The notes: generated from the letters alone by a model not told the origin. 57,682 nucleotides of DNA from an uncultured Opitutia bacterium (GCA_903896015.1 CAITWF010000011.1:1-57682); one strand, 5' to 3'; counted from the stretch's first letter, positions 1 through 9,677 are shown. A program made the numbers and translations.

Positions 1-8
1 CCACCCAA

Positions 9-27
9 GCCGGCTCGGAGAGCCGGC
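9..27. repeat. short perfect palindrome downstream of lysC
   Basis: Two 8-base arms (9-16 and 20-27) pair perfectly around a 3-base loop. The element lies just past the lysC stop codon. On the minus strand it is followed by TTGGGTGG rather than a U-run, so it is not a standard intrinsic terminator. It resembles the other GC-rich palindromes near 9.5 kb and 30.6 kb and may be a dispersed REP-like unit. Confidence 0.5.
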
Positions 28-36
28 CCCACCCGC

Positions 37-1251
37 TTAGAGATTCTCCAATCCAAACGCCGCATGTGCGACGCGCGCGGCCTCGTCGGCCTTGTCCTTC
101 GCGATCACCACGGAGATTTTGATTTCGGAGGTGCTGATGAGTTCCAGATTGACGCTCGCTTTGGCGAGCGCGTCGAAGAGGGTCGCGGCAACGCCACTGT
201 GCGTGCGCATGCCGACGCCGACGACCGAGAGCTTCGCGATCTTTTCGTCGACCGTCACTTCACCGCCGACTTCCTTGAGGACGGCGGCAAGCGCTTTCTG
301 CGCCTTGGACGTCTCGGTCTGCGGGACGGTGAACGTGAGATTAGCCACGCCGCCGCGGCCGACATTCTGCACGATCATGTCGACGTTGATGTTCGCATCG
401 GCGAGCGCGCGGAAAACTTTCGCCGCAGTGCCGGGCTTGTCGGCAATGCTGCTCACGACGACTTTCGCTTGATCCTTGTCGACGGCGACGCCGCGGACGA
501 CGACCTTTTCCATGTAGGCGACTTCTGATTTCACGATGGTTCCTGGGTTGTTGTTGAAAGAGGAGCGGACTTCGAAAACGACGCCGTATTTCGCGGCAAA
601 CTCGACCGAGCGAGTCTGCATGACCTTTGAGCCGAGCGACGCGAGTTCGAGCATCTCGTCGTAGGAAATTTCTTGGAGCTTCTTCGCATCTTTCACGACG
701 CGCGGATCGGCAGTGTAAACGCCATCCACGTCGGTGTAGATCTCGCACTTATCGGCCTTGATGGCAGCCGCTAGCGCGATGGCCGTGAGATCAGAGCCGC
801 CGCGGCCGAGCGTCGTAATTTGGCCGGCCTCGTCGATGCCCTGAAAGCCCGCGACGATAATCACGTTGCCCGCCTTGAGATCCTTTTCGAGCGGCTTGGC
901 GTTGATAGTTTTGATCTTGGCCTTGGTGTGAACCTTATCGGTGAAGATGCCGGCTTGCGCGCCGGTGTAACTGACGGCGGGAACGCCCACGCCGTGAAGC
1001 GCCATCGCCGTCAGCGCGATCGTCTCCTGCTCGCCGATCGAGAGCAGCTGATCCATTTCGCGCTCGCTCGGATTCGGGTTCACCGCCTTGGCCCGCGCGA
1101 TGAGTTCATTCGTCACGCCAGCACGAGCCGAGACGACGACAACGAGTTCATTGCCGGCGTCGCGGAACGCCTTAATGCGGTTGGCGACGTTCTTGATGCG
1201 ATCGACGTCACCGACGGAGGTGCCGCCATATTTTTGGACGATTCTGGCCAT
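37..1251 (-). CDS. lysC: aspartate kinase
   Basis: Phosphorylates L-aspartate, the first step toward lysine, threonine and methionine. The 404-aa protein has the amino-acid kinase N-terminus (KYGGTSVG at residues 7-14), the substrate loop TTLGRGGSDLTA near 146-157, and two C-terminal ACT domains from about 260 that would bind effector amino acids. The length matches the short lysine-sensitive class. Met247 opens the ACT region, where some family members have an internal start that makes a separate regulatory subunit; whether that happens here is inference. It is the last gene of serA-plsY-hom-lysC, 17 bases after hom. Confidence 0.95.
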   Translation of the reverse strand: MARIVQKYGGTSVGDVDRIKNVANRIKAFRDAGNELVVVVSARAGVTNELIARAKAVNPNPSEREMDQLLSIGEQETIALTAMALHGVGVPAVSYTGAQAGIFTDKVHTKAKIKTINAKPLEKDLKAGNVIIVAGFQGIDEAGQITTLGRGGSDLTAIALAAAIKADKCEIYTDVDGVYTADPRVVKDAKKLQEISYDEMLELASLGSKVMQTRSVEFAAKYGVVFEVRSSFNNNPGTIVKSEVAYMEKVVVRGVAVDKDQAKVVVSSIADKPGTAAKVFRALADANINVDMIVQNVGRGGVANLTFTVPQTETSKAQKALAAVLKEVGGEVTVDEKIAKLSVVGVGMRTHSGVAATLFDALAKASVNLELISTSEIKISVVIAKDKADEAARVAHAAFGLENL

Positions 1252-1268
1252 GTCAGGGATTGGAAATA

Positions 1269-2591
1269 TCAGTCGTTGAAATCGCCGATGCGGAGCAGCA
1301 CCGGCTCGTCGAGGGTGCTCGCCAGCGCGGTGAGTTGCTTGAGCGTCGCGCCCATCTCGCGCTCGTTGCTTTCGTGGGTCGTGAGCACGAGCGACGCGGC
1401 GCCGGCGCGCTCGGCAGGATTTTGAATTACGCTCGCGATGCTCACGTGGTGCTTCGCCATGATCGACGCGACGCGCGCGAGCACGCCGGGCTGATCCTTG
1501 ACGGTGAGCCGGAGATAATAACGCGAGCGGATGCTCTCGGGCGGCGCGAGCCGGCAGCCCCTACACGCATCGGTGGTGACTTCGCTGTTGAGATGCGCGC
1601 CCTTACCAAACCGTAGCAACGCGGCCGCGTCCGCGAGGTCGCTGATGACAGCGCTCGCCGTGGCGTCCTGCCCGGCGCCGCGTCCGCTGTAAAACGTGGT
1701 GCCGACGACATCACCTTTGACGGAGATCGCGTTGAAGACGCCGCTCACATTCGCGACGACGTTGCCCGCAGGGAGCAGCGTCGGGTGCACGCGCACGGAA
1801 AGTTCGTTCTTCGCGAAGTCACGCGTGATGACCGCGAGCAACTTGATGCCAAAGCCGAGGACCGAAGCGTTCTTAAAATCGGCGGGCGTGATGCGCGAGA
1901 TGCCCTCGACGATCATCTGGTCGGTTTTCACCCAGACGCCGTGCGCGAGCCAAGCGAGAACGCTGGCCTTGTGCGCAGTGTCCCAGCCGTCGACGTCGAG
2001 CGATTCGTCGGCCTCGGCGTAACCGAGCCGCTTCGCTTCGGCCAGCACGGTGGCGTAGGGCGCGTCGTTTTCCTCCATCTGCGTGAGGATGTAATTGCAC
2101 GTGCCGTTCAGGATGCCGTAGATGCGCGGAAAGCGATTCGCGACGAGCCCCTCGCGCACCGCCTTGATGATCGGAATGCCACCGGCGACGGACGCCTCGA
2201 AGAAAAAGTGTCCGCCGTGCTTCTGCGCCGTGGCGAAGATTTCTGCGCCGTGCTCGCAGATGAGGGCCTTGTTCGCGGAGACGACGATCTTGCCGGCGCG
2301 CAGCGCGGCAAGCGTGACTTTGCGTGCGAGCGTCGTGCCGCCCATCAACTCGCACACGATGTGAATCGCAGGATCGGTCGCGATCGCGAGCGGATCGCTC
2401 GTGATCTTGCTCGCAGGAATTTTGACCGTGCGCGCCTTCTTGAGATCGCGGACGGCGGCGCGGGCGAGGTTGAGCTTCACGCCGAGGCGCGCCTCGAGTT
2501 CGGTGCGGTTCGCGAAAAGGTGTTTCCAGACGCCCTGGCCGACGGTGCCGAAGCCGCAGAGTCCGATGTTGATGGTCGTGGGAGCGCTCAT
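1269..2591 (-). CDS. hom: homoserine dehydrogenase
   Basis: Reduces aspartate semialdehyde to homoserine in threonine and methionine synthesis. The 440-aa protein has the nucleotide-binding loop GFGTVGQG at 13-20, a central catalytic domain containing NGTCNYILTQM, and a C-terminal ACT domain beginning LRLTVKDQPG. The start at 2591 overlaps the plsY stop by 4 bases, which suggests translational coupling; a longer upstream reading frame lies inside plsY and was not used. With lysC just downstream, two steps of the aspartate pathway are co-transcribed. Confidence 0.95.
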   Translation of the reverse strand: MSAPTTINIGLCGFGTVGQGVWKHLFANRTELEARLGVKLNLARAAVRDLKKARTVKIPASKITSDPLAIATDPAIHIVCELMGGTTLARKVTLAALRAGKIVVSANKALICEHGAEIFATAQKHGGHFFFEASVAGGIPIIKAVREGLVANRFPRIYGILNGTCNYILTQMEENDAPYATVLAEAKRLGYAEADESLDVDGWDTAHKASVLAWLAHGVWVKTDQMIVEGISRITPADFKNASVLGFGIKLLAVITRDFAKNELSVRVHPTLLPAGNVVANVSGVFNAISVKGDVVGTTFYSGRGAGQDATASAVISDLADAAALLRFGKGAHLNSEVTTDACRGCRLAPPESIRSRYYLRLTVKDQPGVLARVASIMAKHHVSIASVIQNPAERAGAASLVLTTHESNEREMGATLKQLTALASTLDEPVLLRIGDFND

Positions 2592-3250
2592 GATTTGGGG
2601 GCGGGCGGCTTCTGCCCGACCTTGCTTTCCGTGCCGGCGAGCAGGCGAGAAATGTTCGCGCGATGGCGAATGATCACAAATACTGCCACCGCGGCCGCGG
2701 CGATGGTGAGCACGGGTGAGTGCGTAAAGACAAACGCCGCGCACGCCAGTGCCACCGCTGCGAGCATTGAGGCGAGTGAAACGTAGCGCGTGATCGCGAG
2801 CGCCGTCGCGAAGACGACCAGCGCGATTCCCGCGCCGAGTGGAAACAGGACGGCAAATCCGCCCGCGCCCGTGGCCACGCCCTTCCCGCCGCGAAACTTT
2901 GTGAAGCACGAGAAACTGTGACCCAGCAGCGCGCCAATCAGGCCGGCGATCGCGAGATAGCCGTAGTCGGTGGCATTGAGCGCCGACACATCGGCGGTCG
3001 CCGCGCCATTCTTCGTCGCGAGCCGGTAGCCCCACGGGGCGAACACCGCCACCGCCCCTTTGGCGGCGTCGAGCAGCAGCACGAGATTACCGGGCCCATT
3101 GCCGAGCACGCGGCGGACATTGGTCGCGCCGGGATTCTTCGAACCGACCTCGAAAATGTTCACGCCCTTCGCGCGCGCGACGAGATAGCCGAAGGGCAGA
3201 GAGCCCAACAGATATCCGACTATTGCAGCGATGAAGAGCGGCGTGAACAC
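2588..3250 (-). CDS. plsY: glycerol-3-phosphate acyltransferase PlsY
   Basis: Inner-membrane enzyme that transfers an acyl group from acyl-phosphate to glycerol-3-phosphate, starting phospholipid synthesis. The 220-aa protein is hydrophobic with several membrane spans and carries the PlsY motifs LGSLPFGYLVARAKG, SKNPGATNVRR and KFRGGKGVATGAG. It lies 8 bases after serA and overlaps hom by 4. The placement of a lipid gene inside an amino-acid operon is visible in the spacing; any metabolic reason is inference. Confidence 0.94.
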   Translation of the reverse strand: MFTPLFIAAIVGYLLGSLPFGYLVARAKGVNIFEVGSKNPGATNVRRVLGNGPGNLVLLLDAAKGAVAVFAPWGYRLATKNGAATADVSALNATDYGYLAIAGLIGALLGHSFSCFTKFRGGKGVATGAGGFAVLFPLGAGIALVVFATALAITRYVSLASMLAAVALACAAFVFTHSPVLTIAAAAVAVFVIIRHRANISRLLAGTESKVGQKPPAPKS

Positions 3251-3258
3251 GAGGCGGG

Positions 3259-4848
3259 TTACAGTTGCACAAACTTCGCAAGTTTGATCGCGGCGTGCCC
3301 CTTGATGATTTTGCGCGCGGCATCGCTCGGCTCGGTATCGACGCGCACAACCATGTAGGCGGTGCCGCCGGGCGTGAGGCGCGACAGAGACATGTCGGCG
3401 ATATTTACCTTGTCCTGACCGAGGATGGTGCCGATCTGGCCGACCATACCAGGTTGATCGAGGTTCTCGAGGACGAGCAATTTACCATCGGCGACGACCT
3501 CGACCTCGCGGCCGTTGATCTCGACGATGCGCGCTTGGTTGCCCTTGCCGATCAGCGTGCCGGAAGCCGAGTAAACCGTGCCGTCCGCCGCCGTGGCGTC
3601 GACCTTGATCAGGTCGGTGTAGCCGGAATCGTCGGTCGATTTCACAACTTCGGCGCGGACGCCGAGGCGCTCAAGTAGCGACGGAGCATTCACGAAGTTG
3701 ACGGATTCGCCGCTAATACGGCGCAGGAATCCGCGCTGGATTGAGCGCGTGACAGAATTGACGTCGAGGTCGATGATCTTGCCCCAATAGGTGATGCGGA
3801 GCGACGCGACTTGCGCGGGCGCGATCTGCTGAACGAGTGTGCCGAGCTTCGCGCCGAGATCGAGGTAAGGGCCAACGACCTTGAGGGCGGCGGCGTCAAT
3901 CGAGGGGACGTTGACAGCGTTGCGGATTACGCCGCCGTTAAGCACATCGGCGATCTGCTCGGCGATTTCGATGCCGACGGATTCCTGTGCTTCGGCCGTC
4001 GAGGCGCCGAGGTGCGGCGTGAGGGTGACGTTCGGCAGCGCGCGGAGTTCGCTGTCCTTCGCGAGCGGCTCGTCCTCGTAGACGTCGAGGCCGGCGGCGG
4101 CGACCTTGCCGGACTTCAGCGCGGCGATGAGCGCGGCTTCCTTAATGATGCCGCCGCGAGCGCAGTTGAAAATGCGGAGGCCCTTCTTGCACTTTTCGAA
4201 CGCCGCCTCGTCGATCATGTATTTTGTGTCGTCGGTCAGCGGCATGTGAACCGTAATGTAGTCCGACTGTTTGAGGAGTTCGTCGAGCGTGACGCCCTCG
4301 ACCTGCATGGCTTTCGCGCGGCTCGGCGCGAGATACGGATCGTAGGCCAGCACACGCATGCCGAAAGCCTGGGCGCGCTTGGCAACTTCGCCGCCGATGC
4401 GGCCGAGGCCGACAATACCGAGCGTCTTCTTAAAGAGCTCGATGCCCGAAAAACTCTTCCGATCCCACTCGCCGCGCTTCATCGAGGCGGCGGCCTGCGG
4501 CACGGGACGCGCACCGCAGAGAATGTGAGTGAAGGTGAGCTCGGCCGTCGCGATCGTGTTGCCTGCGGGGGTGTTCATCACGACGACCCCGCGCTCGGTG
4601 GCGGCCTCGACATCGACGTTGTCCACACCGACGCCGGCACGGCCGACAACCTTGAGGAGCGGCGCCGCGGCGAAGACCGCCGCGGTGATCTTCGTCTCCG
4701 AACGCACAGCGATCGCGTGGACGTCCTTCACGAGTTCCAACACCTTTTCCGGAGAGGATCCGTAAGCCTCAACGACTTCAATGCCCGGCTGCGCGCGCAG
4801 GTAGGCGACTCCTTTGGGTGAGATCTTGTCGGCGACGAGGACTTTCAT
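3259..4848 (-). CDS. serA: D-3-phosphoglycerate dehydrogenase
   Basis: Oxidises 3-phosphoglycerate with NAD in the first step of serine synthesis. The 529-aa protein has the Rossmann motif GLGRIGG (148-153 region), catalytic Arg231 (NCARGG), Glu260 (DVYEDEP) and His279 (LTPHLGAST), then an intervening domain and a C-terminal ACT domain (LVLENLDQPGMVGQIG), so it is the long regulated form. The ATG at 4848 is preferred over a start 25 codons upstream because GGAGG sits 10 bases before it and the protein then begins MKVLVADKIS as in homologues. It is the first gene of the operon. Confidence 0.95.
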   Translation of the reverse strand: MKVLVADKISPKGVAYLRAQPGIEVVEAYGSSPEKVLELVKDVHAIAVRSETKITAAVFAAAPLLKVVGRAGVGVDNVDVEAATERGVVVMNTPAGNTIATAELTFTHILCGARPVPQAAASMKRGEWDRKSFSGIELFKKTLGIVGLGRIGGEVAKRAQAFGMRVLAYDPYLAPSRAKAMQVEGVTLDELLKQSDYITVHMPLTDDTKYMIDEAAFEKCKKGLRIFNCARGGIIKEAALIAALKSGKVAAAGLDVYEDEPLAKDSELRALPNVTLTPHLGASTAEAQESVGIEIAEQIADVLNGGVIRNAVNVPSIDAAALKVVGPYLDLGAKLGTLVQQIAPAQVASLRITYWGKIIDLDVNSVTRSIQRGFLRRISGESVNFVNAPSLLERLGVRAEVVKSTDDSGYTDLIKVDATAADGTVYSASGTLIGKGNQARIVEINGREVEVVADGKLLVLENLDQPGMVGQIGTILGQDKVNIADMSLSRLTPGGTAYMVVRVDTEPSDAARKIIKGHAAIKLAKFVQL

Positions 4849-4858
4849 GGAGAAAATT

Positions 4859-4863
4859 CCTCC
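4859..4863 (-). promoter_or_regulatory. ribosome binding site of serA
   Basis: Read on the minus strand, GGAGG is followed by a 10-base spacer and the ATG at 4848. It is one of the few clear Shine-Dalgarno sequences in the window and decides the serA start. Confidence 0.7.
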
Positions 4864-5065
4864 GAGGGAAATCCCCGCGCGCGCCGCTAGCAAGGAAAAG
4901 CTTTGCCTATGACTGCCCGCCAACCGCCCGAATCGTTCCCTCTTGATCCTCGGATGAAGTTGGCGACGCTATTCGCACTCCGCGCCGGGCATTCGTCGCA
5001 ACCTCCCCCACGCCAATCCGTCCTGCTCCCACCCGCGGCGAACACCGCCCACTCCCTTTCATTCC

Positions 5066-6295
5066 ATGTGCTTCGCTTCGTCCTCGTCCTTCCGCCTCAA
5101 CCGCTGGTTCGCTCCCGCCCTTGCGCTCGCCGTGCTCGCCGGGACGGCCGGTTGCGGTGACAAGAGCGCCGCTTCCGCCGGCGGACCTCCGGGAGGTGGC
5201 AAAGGCGGTCGCGGCGGCGGAGCCGCCCCAGTGGTGGTCGGAAAGGCCCACAAAAAGATCGTGCCCATTCTGATTGATGCCATCGGCGCCGTGGAGCCAA
5301 TCCGTTCCGCCACGATCCGCTCACAGATCACCGGCGTGCTGTTAAAGATCGACATCAAAGAGGGGCAAGACGTGAAGGAAGGCGACCTCCTCTTCGAAAT
5401 CGATCCGCGCCCGCTCCAAAACACCCTCGCATCCGCCCTAGCTGATCGCGAAAAAATTCGGGTGCAGCTGGAGAACGCGCGCAACCAAGTCACGCGCTAT
5501 CGCAACCTCAGCGCCGAGTCGATGGTTTCGAAGGAACAGTTTCAGCAGATTCAAGACAACGAGCGAGCTCTCTCCGCCCAGGCCGAATCAAGCGACGCCG
5601 CCGTCGCGAATGCGAAACTCCAGCTCGAATACTGCGGCATCCGCGCCCCGATCACCGGTCGCACCGGCAACCTCAACGTCCACGAAGGCGATCTCGTTCG
5701 GGCCAACGACGTCGGCGCGATGGTCACCATCAACCAACTCAGCCCGATCTATGTTACGTTCGGCGTGCCCCAACAGCATCTCGCCACGCTCACCCGTTAC
5801 CGCTCCGACGCCATGCTCACGGTCAAGGTCGTCCCGCCCGGCTTCGACGAGGCGCCGGAGAAAGGCGAGCTCACGTTCATGGATAACACGATCGATCCGA
5901 CCACCGGCACGCTGAAACTGAAAGCAACATTTGAAAACAAACAGCACCGCCTCTGGCCCGCGCAATTCGCCACCGTGAGCGTCACGCTCGCCGCGCCCGA
6001 GGTCCTCGTGGTCGCCAGCAGCGCCGTCCAGACCTCGCAGACCGGCCAGCACGTGTTCGTCGTGAAATCCGACAACATCGCCGAACGGCGTGAGGTCGTG
6101 ATCGAACGCACCCTCGACGCCGATTCCGTCGTCTCCAAGGGGCTCGCCGAGGGCGAAATCGTTGTTACTGACGGCCAACTCCGCGTTATCCCCGGCAAAT
6201 TGGTCGAGATCAAATCCTCCGAAACCCCGATCGCTACGGATGCGGAAAAGGGCACGGGCCAGGGTAAAGGCAAGGCCAAGAAACAAGACACATGA
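5066..6295 (+). CDS. RND efflux periplasmic adaptor lipoprotein
   Basis: Membrane-fusion protein (HlyD/AcrA-type) that links an inner-membrane RND pump to an outer-membrane channel. The 409-aa protein starts with a signal peptide and lipobox LAGTAGC, giving lipidated Cys30, then a Gly-rich linker, a biotinyl-lipoyl half (RSQITGVLLKIDIKEGQDVKEGD), a coiled-coil hairpin about 115-170, the second lipoyl half (GIRAPITGRTGNLNVHEGD), a beta-barrel region and a Lys-rich tail. Its stop overlaps the pump gene by 4 bases, so the two are co-translated. The substrate cannot be read from the sequence. Confidence 0.93.
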   Translation: MCFASSSSFRLNRWFAPALALAVLAGTAGCGDKSAASAGGPPGGGKGGRGGGAAPVVVGKAHKKIVPILIDAIGAVEPIRSATIRSQITGVLLKIDIKEGQDVKEGDLLFEIDPRPLQNTLASALADREKIRVQLENARNQVTRYRNLSAESMVSKEQFQQIQDNERALSAQAESSDAAVANAKLQLEYCGIRAPITGRTGNLNVHEGDLVRANDVGAMVTINQLSPIYVTFGVPQQHLATLTRYRSDAMLTVKVVPPGFDEAPEKGELTFMDNTIDPTTGTLKLKATFENKQHRLWPAQFATVSVTLAAPEVLVVASSAVQTSQTGQHVFVVKSDNIAERREVVIERTLDADSVVSKGLAEGEIVVTDGQLRVIPGKLVEIKSSETPIATDAEKGTGQGKGKAKKQDT

Positions 6296-9200
6296 ACATC
6301 CCCGAACTGTTCATCCGCCGCCCCGTGATGACCTCGCTCGTCACGGCTGCCATCACGATCTTCGGCATCATGGCCTACCGATCGCTCCCCGTAAGCGATT
6401 TGCCCAACGTCGACATCCCATCGATCTCCGTTTCCGCCAGCCTGCCCGGCGCGAGCCCTGAAACCATGGCCTCGTCCGTGGCCACGCCGCTCGAACAGCA
6501 GCTCTCCACGATTGCCGGCATCGACTCGATGGTGTCGACCAGCTCGCTAGGCAACACTCAGATCACCCTGCAGTTCAATCTCGATCGCAACCTCGACGGC
6601 GCCGCCCAAGACGTGCAGTCCGCCATCGCCGCCGTCGCCCGCCGCCTGCCGCAGGACATGCCCAGCCCGCCCTCCTTCCGAAAGAACAACCCTGCGGACG
6701 ACCCGATCATGCTGCTCGCGCTCAACTCGGCCACGCTGCCGATGTCCGAGGTCGACGAGTATGCCGAGACGCTCCTTGCCCAGCGCATCTCGACCGTCGA
6801 CGGCGTCGCTCAGGTGCAGGTGATGGGCGCGCAGAAATACGCCGTGCGCGTCCAAGTCAACCCACAGGCCCTCGCGGCGCGCGGCATCGGAATCGACGAC
6901 GTGCAGACCGCACTCAGTTCCAACAACGTCAATCTCCCCGCCGGCGTGCTTGACGGCGACTCCAAGTCCGTCACCCTGCGCGCCACCGGTCAGTTGAATG
7001 GCGCCACCGAGTTTCGCAACTTGATCGTCACCTATCGCAACGGCGCGCCTGTCCGCCTCGGCGACGTTTCCACCGTCATCGACAGCGTGCAAAACGACAA
7101 GACGGCGAGCTGGCTCGGCCACGACGGCCAGGTCACGCGCTCGATCACGCTCTTCATTCAACGGCAGCCGGGCACCAACACGATCAAGGTCGTCGACGGC
7201 ATCAAGGAACTGCTACCGACCTTCCGTGCCCAGATTCCCGCCGCGATCAACCTCGACATCCTGCTCGACCGCTCGCTCGCCATCCGCGAATCGGTAGCCG
7301 ACGTGAGATTCACGCTCATCCTCGCGATCATCCTGGTGGTGCTGGTCATCTTCCTCTTCCTGCGCTCACTCTCGGCCACCATCATTCCCAGCATCGCGAT
7401 GCCGATCGCCGTCATCGGCACGTTTGCGGTGATGTTCTTCTTCGGCTTCAGCATCGACAATCTCTCGCTGCTCGCGCTCACGCTCTCCGTCGGGTTCGTC
7501 GTCGACGACGCGATCGTGATGCTCGAAAATATCGTCCGGCACATCGAAAAAGGCGAGCCCGTCATGGCCGCCTCGCTCCGCGGCTCGCGCGAAATCGGCT
7601 TCACGATCATCTCGATGACCATCTCCCTCGTGGCGGTGTTTATTCCCGTGTTGTTCATGGGCGGCGTGCTGGGCCGGCTACTCCACGAGTTTGCCGTCAC
7701 CATCAGCGCGGCGATTCTCGTCTCGGGTTTTATCTCGCTGACGCTGACCCCGATGCTGTGCAGCCGCTTTCTCAAGCCCGTAAAACACGGCCACGACCAG
7801 GGCGGCTTCTACCGCGCAACGGAAAAAATATTTCAGTTCGGCCTTTCCGCCTACGAACGCACGCTGAAGCTCTCGCTTCATTTTCGGTTCACCACTCTCG
7901 TGACCGCCGTGCTCATGGTCGGGCTCACCGCCTGGCTGATTCTCATCGTACCGAAAGGGTTTATTCCGTCCGAGGACACGGGCCGCATCAGCGTCTCGAC
8001 CGAGATGGCGCAGGACGTGTCGTTCGACGCCAGCGCGCGCTACCAGCGCACGGTCGCGGAGATTCTCTCCAAGAATCCCTACATCGACGCCTTCTCCGCC
8101 TCGGCCGGCGGCGGCAACGGTGGCGGTGGTGCCAACAACACCTCCCGGATGTTTGTCAGCCTCGTCGATCGCAAACACCGGCCCAGCGCCGACGTCGTCG
8201 TGCAACAGGTTCGCCGTGACCTCAGCGGCATTCCCGGTGTGAAGGTCTTCCCGTCCGTGCCGCCCAGCATTCGCATCGGTGGCCGCGGCTCCTCCTCGGT
8301 CTACCAATACACGCTCTATGGCGCCGACCTGCTGGAACTTTACCGCGTCGCCCCTGTGTTCACGGAAAAGGTGAAGGACATTCCCGGCCTGATCGACATC
8401 TCCACCGATCTCCTGATCACCAGCCCCCAACTCATCATCGGCATCGATCGCGACAAGGCCTCCTCCCTCGGCATCAGCGCGCAGCAAATCGAAAACGTCC
8501 TCTACAGCGGCTTCGGCGCGCGCCAAGTCTCCACCATCTATACGCCGACCAACCAGTATTTCGTGATCCTCGAACTCGAGGACAAGTATCAACGCGACTC
8601 ACGTTCGCTCTCGCTGCTCTACCTCCGCAACAAGGACGACAAACTGATCCCGCTCGACGCGATCACGACCTCCAAGCCGACCGTCGGCCCGCTCACTGTC
8701 TCCCACCTCGGCCAGGTTCCTGCCGTCACCATCAGCTTCAATCTCGCGCCCGGCGTGTCGCTCAGCGACGTCACCACCGCGATCGACGAACTCTCGCGTC
8801 GCGAACTCCCCGCCACCGTCAGCGGCACCTTCCAGGGCACCGCCGCCGCCTTCACCAGTTCCCTGCAAGGCCTCGGCCTCATGCTCATCATCGCGGTGCT
8901 CACGATCTACCTCGTGCTCGGCGTGCTTTACGAAGACTTCCTCCACCCGCTCACCATTCTCTCCGGCCTCCCGGCGGCCACCTTCGGCGCGCTCGTGACC
9001 CTGCTCATCTTCGGCCAGGAGCTGAACATCTACGGCTACGTCGGCCTCATCATGCTCATCGGCATCGTGAAGAAAAACGCCATCATGATGATCGACTTCG
9101 CCCTTGATGCCCGCCGCACCCACCACAAGAGCGCCGAGGCCGCCATCTACGAGGCCTGCGTCGTGCGTTTCCGCCCGATCATGATGACCACCCTTGCCGC

Positions 9201-9432
9201 GCTCGCCGGCACGCTCCCGATCGCGCTCGGCTGGGGCGCCGGCGCCGAATCCCGCCGCACGCTCGGCCTCGCCGTCGTCGGCGGCCTGATCGTTTCGCAG
9301 GCGCTGACGCTCTACATCACGCCAGTCGTCTACCTCTACATGGAGCGCTTCACGAAATACCTCACCCCGAAGCCCGTCGCCGAGATCGAGGCCGAGGCCG
9401 AAGCCGCGGCCGCAGCGCAATCTGCGAAATAA
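6292..9432 (+). CDS. RND efflux pump, AcrB/MdtC-type inner-membrane subunit
   Basis: Proton-driven multidrug-type exporter. The 1046-aa length is typical of the family, with TM1 (about 12-30), a large periplasmic porter domain, TM2-6, a second porter domain and TM7-12. Proton-relay residues are present: Asp405-Asp406 in SVGFVVDDAIVM and Lys928 in IVKKNAIMM. The second porter domain has a Gly-rich stretch (SAGGGNGGGGANN). No TolC/OprM-type gene follows, so the outer-membrane channel must be supplied from elsewhere. Confidence 0.95.
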   Translation: MNIPELFIRRPVMTSLVTAAITIFGIMAYRSLPVSDLPNVDIPSISVSASLPGASPETMASSVATPLEQQLSTIAGIDSMVSTSSLGNTQITLQFNLDRNLDGAAQDVQSAIAAVARRLPQDMPSPPSFRKNNPADDPIMLLALNSATLPMSEVDEYAETLLAQRISTVDGVAQVQVMGAQKYAVRVQVNPQALAARGIGIDDVQTALSSNNVNLPAGVLDGDSKSVTLRATGQLNGATEFRNLIVTYRNGAPVRLGDVSTVIDSVQNDKTASWLGHDGQVTRSITLFIQRQPGTNTIKVVDGIKELLPTFRAQIPAAINLDILLDRSLAIRESVADVRFTLILAIILVVLVIFLFLRSLSATIIPSIAMPIAVIGTFAVMFFFGFSIDNLSLLALTLSVGFVVDDAIVMLENIVRHIEKGEPVMAASLRGSREIGFTIISMTISLVAVFIPVLFMGGVLGRLLHEFAVTISAAILVSGFISLTLTPMLCSRFLKPVKHGHDQGGFYRATEKIFQFGLSAYERTLKLSLHFRFTTLVTAVLMVGLTAWLILIVPKGFIPSEDTGRISVSTEMAQDVSFDASARYQRTVAEILSKNPYIDAFSASAGGGNGGGGANNTSRMFVSLVDRKHRPSADVVVQQVRRDLSGIPGVKVFPSVPPSIRIGGRGSSSVYQYTLYGADLLELYRVAPVFTEKVKDIPGLIDISTDLLITSPQLIIGIDRDKASSLGISAQQIENVLYSGFGARQVSTIYTPTNQYFVILELEDKYQRDSRSLSLLYLRNKDDKLIPLDAITTSKPTVGPLTVSHLGQVPAVTISFNLAPGVSLSDVTTAIDELSRRELPATVSGTFQGTAAAFTSSLQGLGLMLIIAVLTIYLVLGVLYEDFLHPLTILSGLPAATFGALVTLLIFGQELNIYGYVGLIMLIGIVKKNAIMMIDFALDARRTHHKSAEAAIYEACVVRFRPIMMTTLAALAGTLPIALGWGAGAESRRTLGLAVVGGLIVSQALTLYITPVVYLYMERFTKYLTPKPVAEIEAEAEAAAAAQSAK

Positions 9433-9507
9433 CCTTGGCCGGGCGCGACGATTTCACTGGTCGCCGCCCCAGCGCCAGCGCGGCGCGCACCGGGCGCATC
9501 TCAGTCT

Positions 9508-9596
9508 CTTGCCCGCATGGGAGGAGCGGCGGTTTCCAACCGCCGACAGGCCTGGCGGGCGCTTGGTAAAGCGCCCCTCCGTCGGAGCCAGGCAAG
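9508..9596. repeat. composite palindromic element with three hairpins
   Basis: Outer arms CTTGCC (9508-9513) and GGCAAG (9591-9596) enclose three stem-loops: 9527-9545 (8-bp stem, 3-base loop), 9557-9576 (8-bp stem, loop GGTA) and 9577-9587 (CTCC/GGAG). An alternative pairing is GCCTGG (9550-9555) with CCAGGC (9588-9593). It fills most of the gap between the RND pump and the SGNH hydrolase. It has no U-run, so I read it as a mobile or REP-like repeat rather than an intrinsic terminator. Confidence 0.6.
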
Positions 9597-9677
9597 AAAG
9601 TGAAATGCGCCCGATTCAAGTTCGCCGCGCGTTCGCGGATTGCCCCGGCAAAACTTCGACCCTTGAATTCTCCCACC

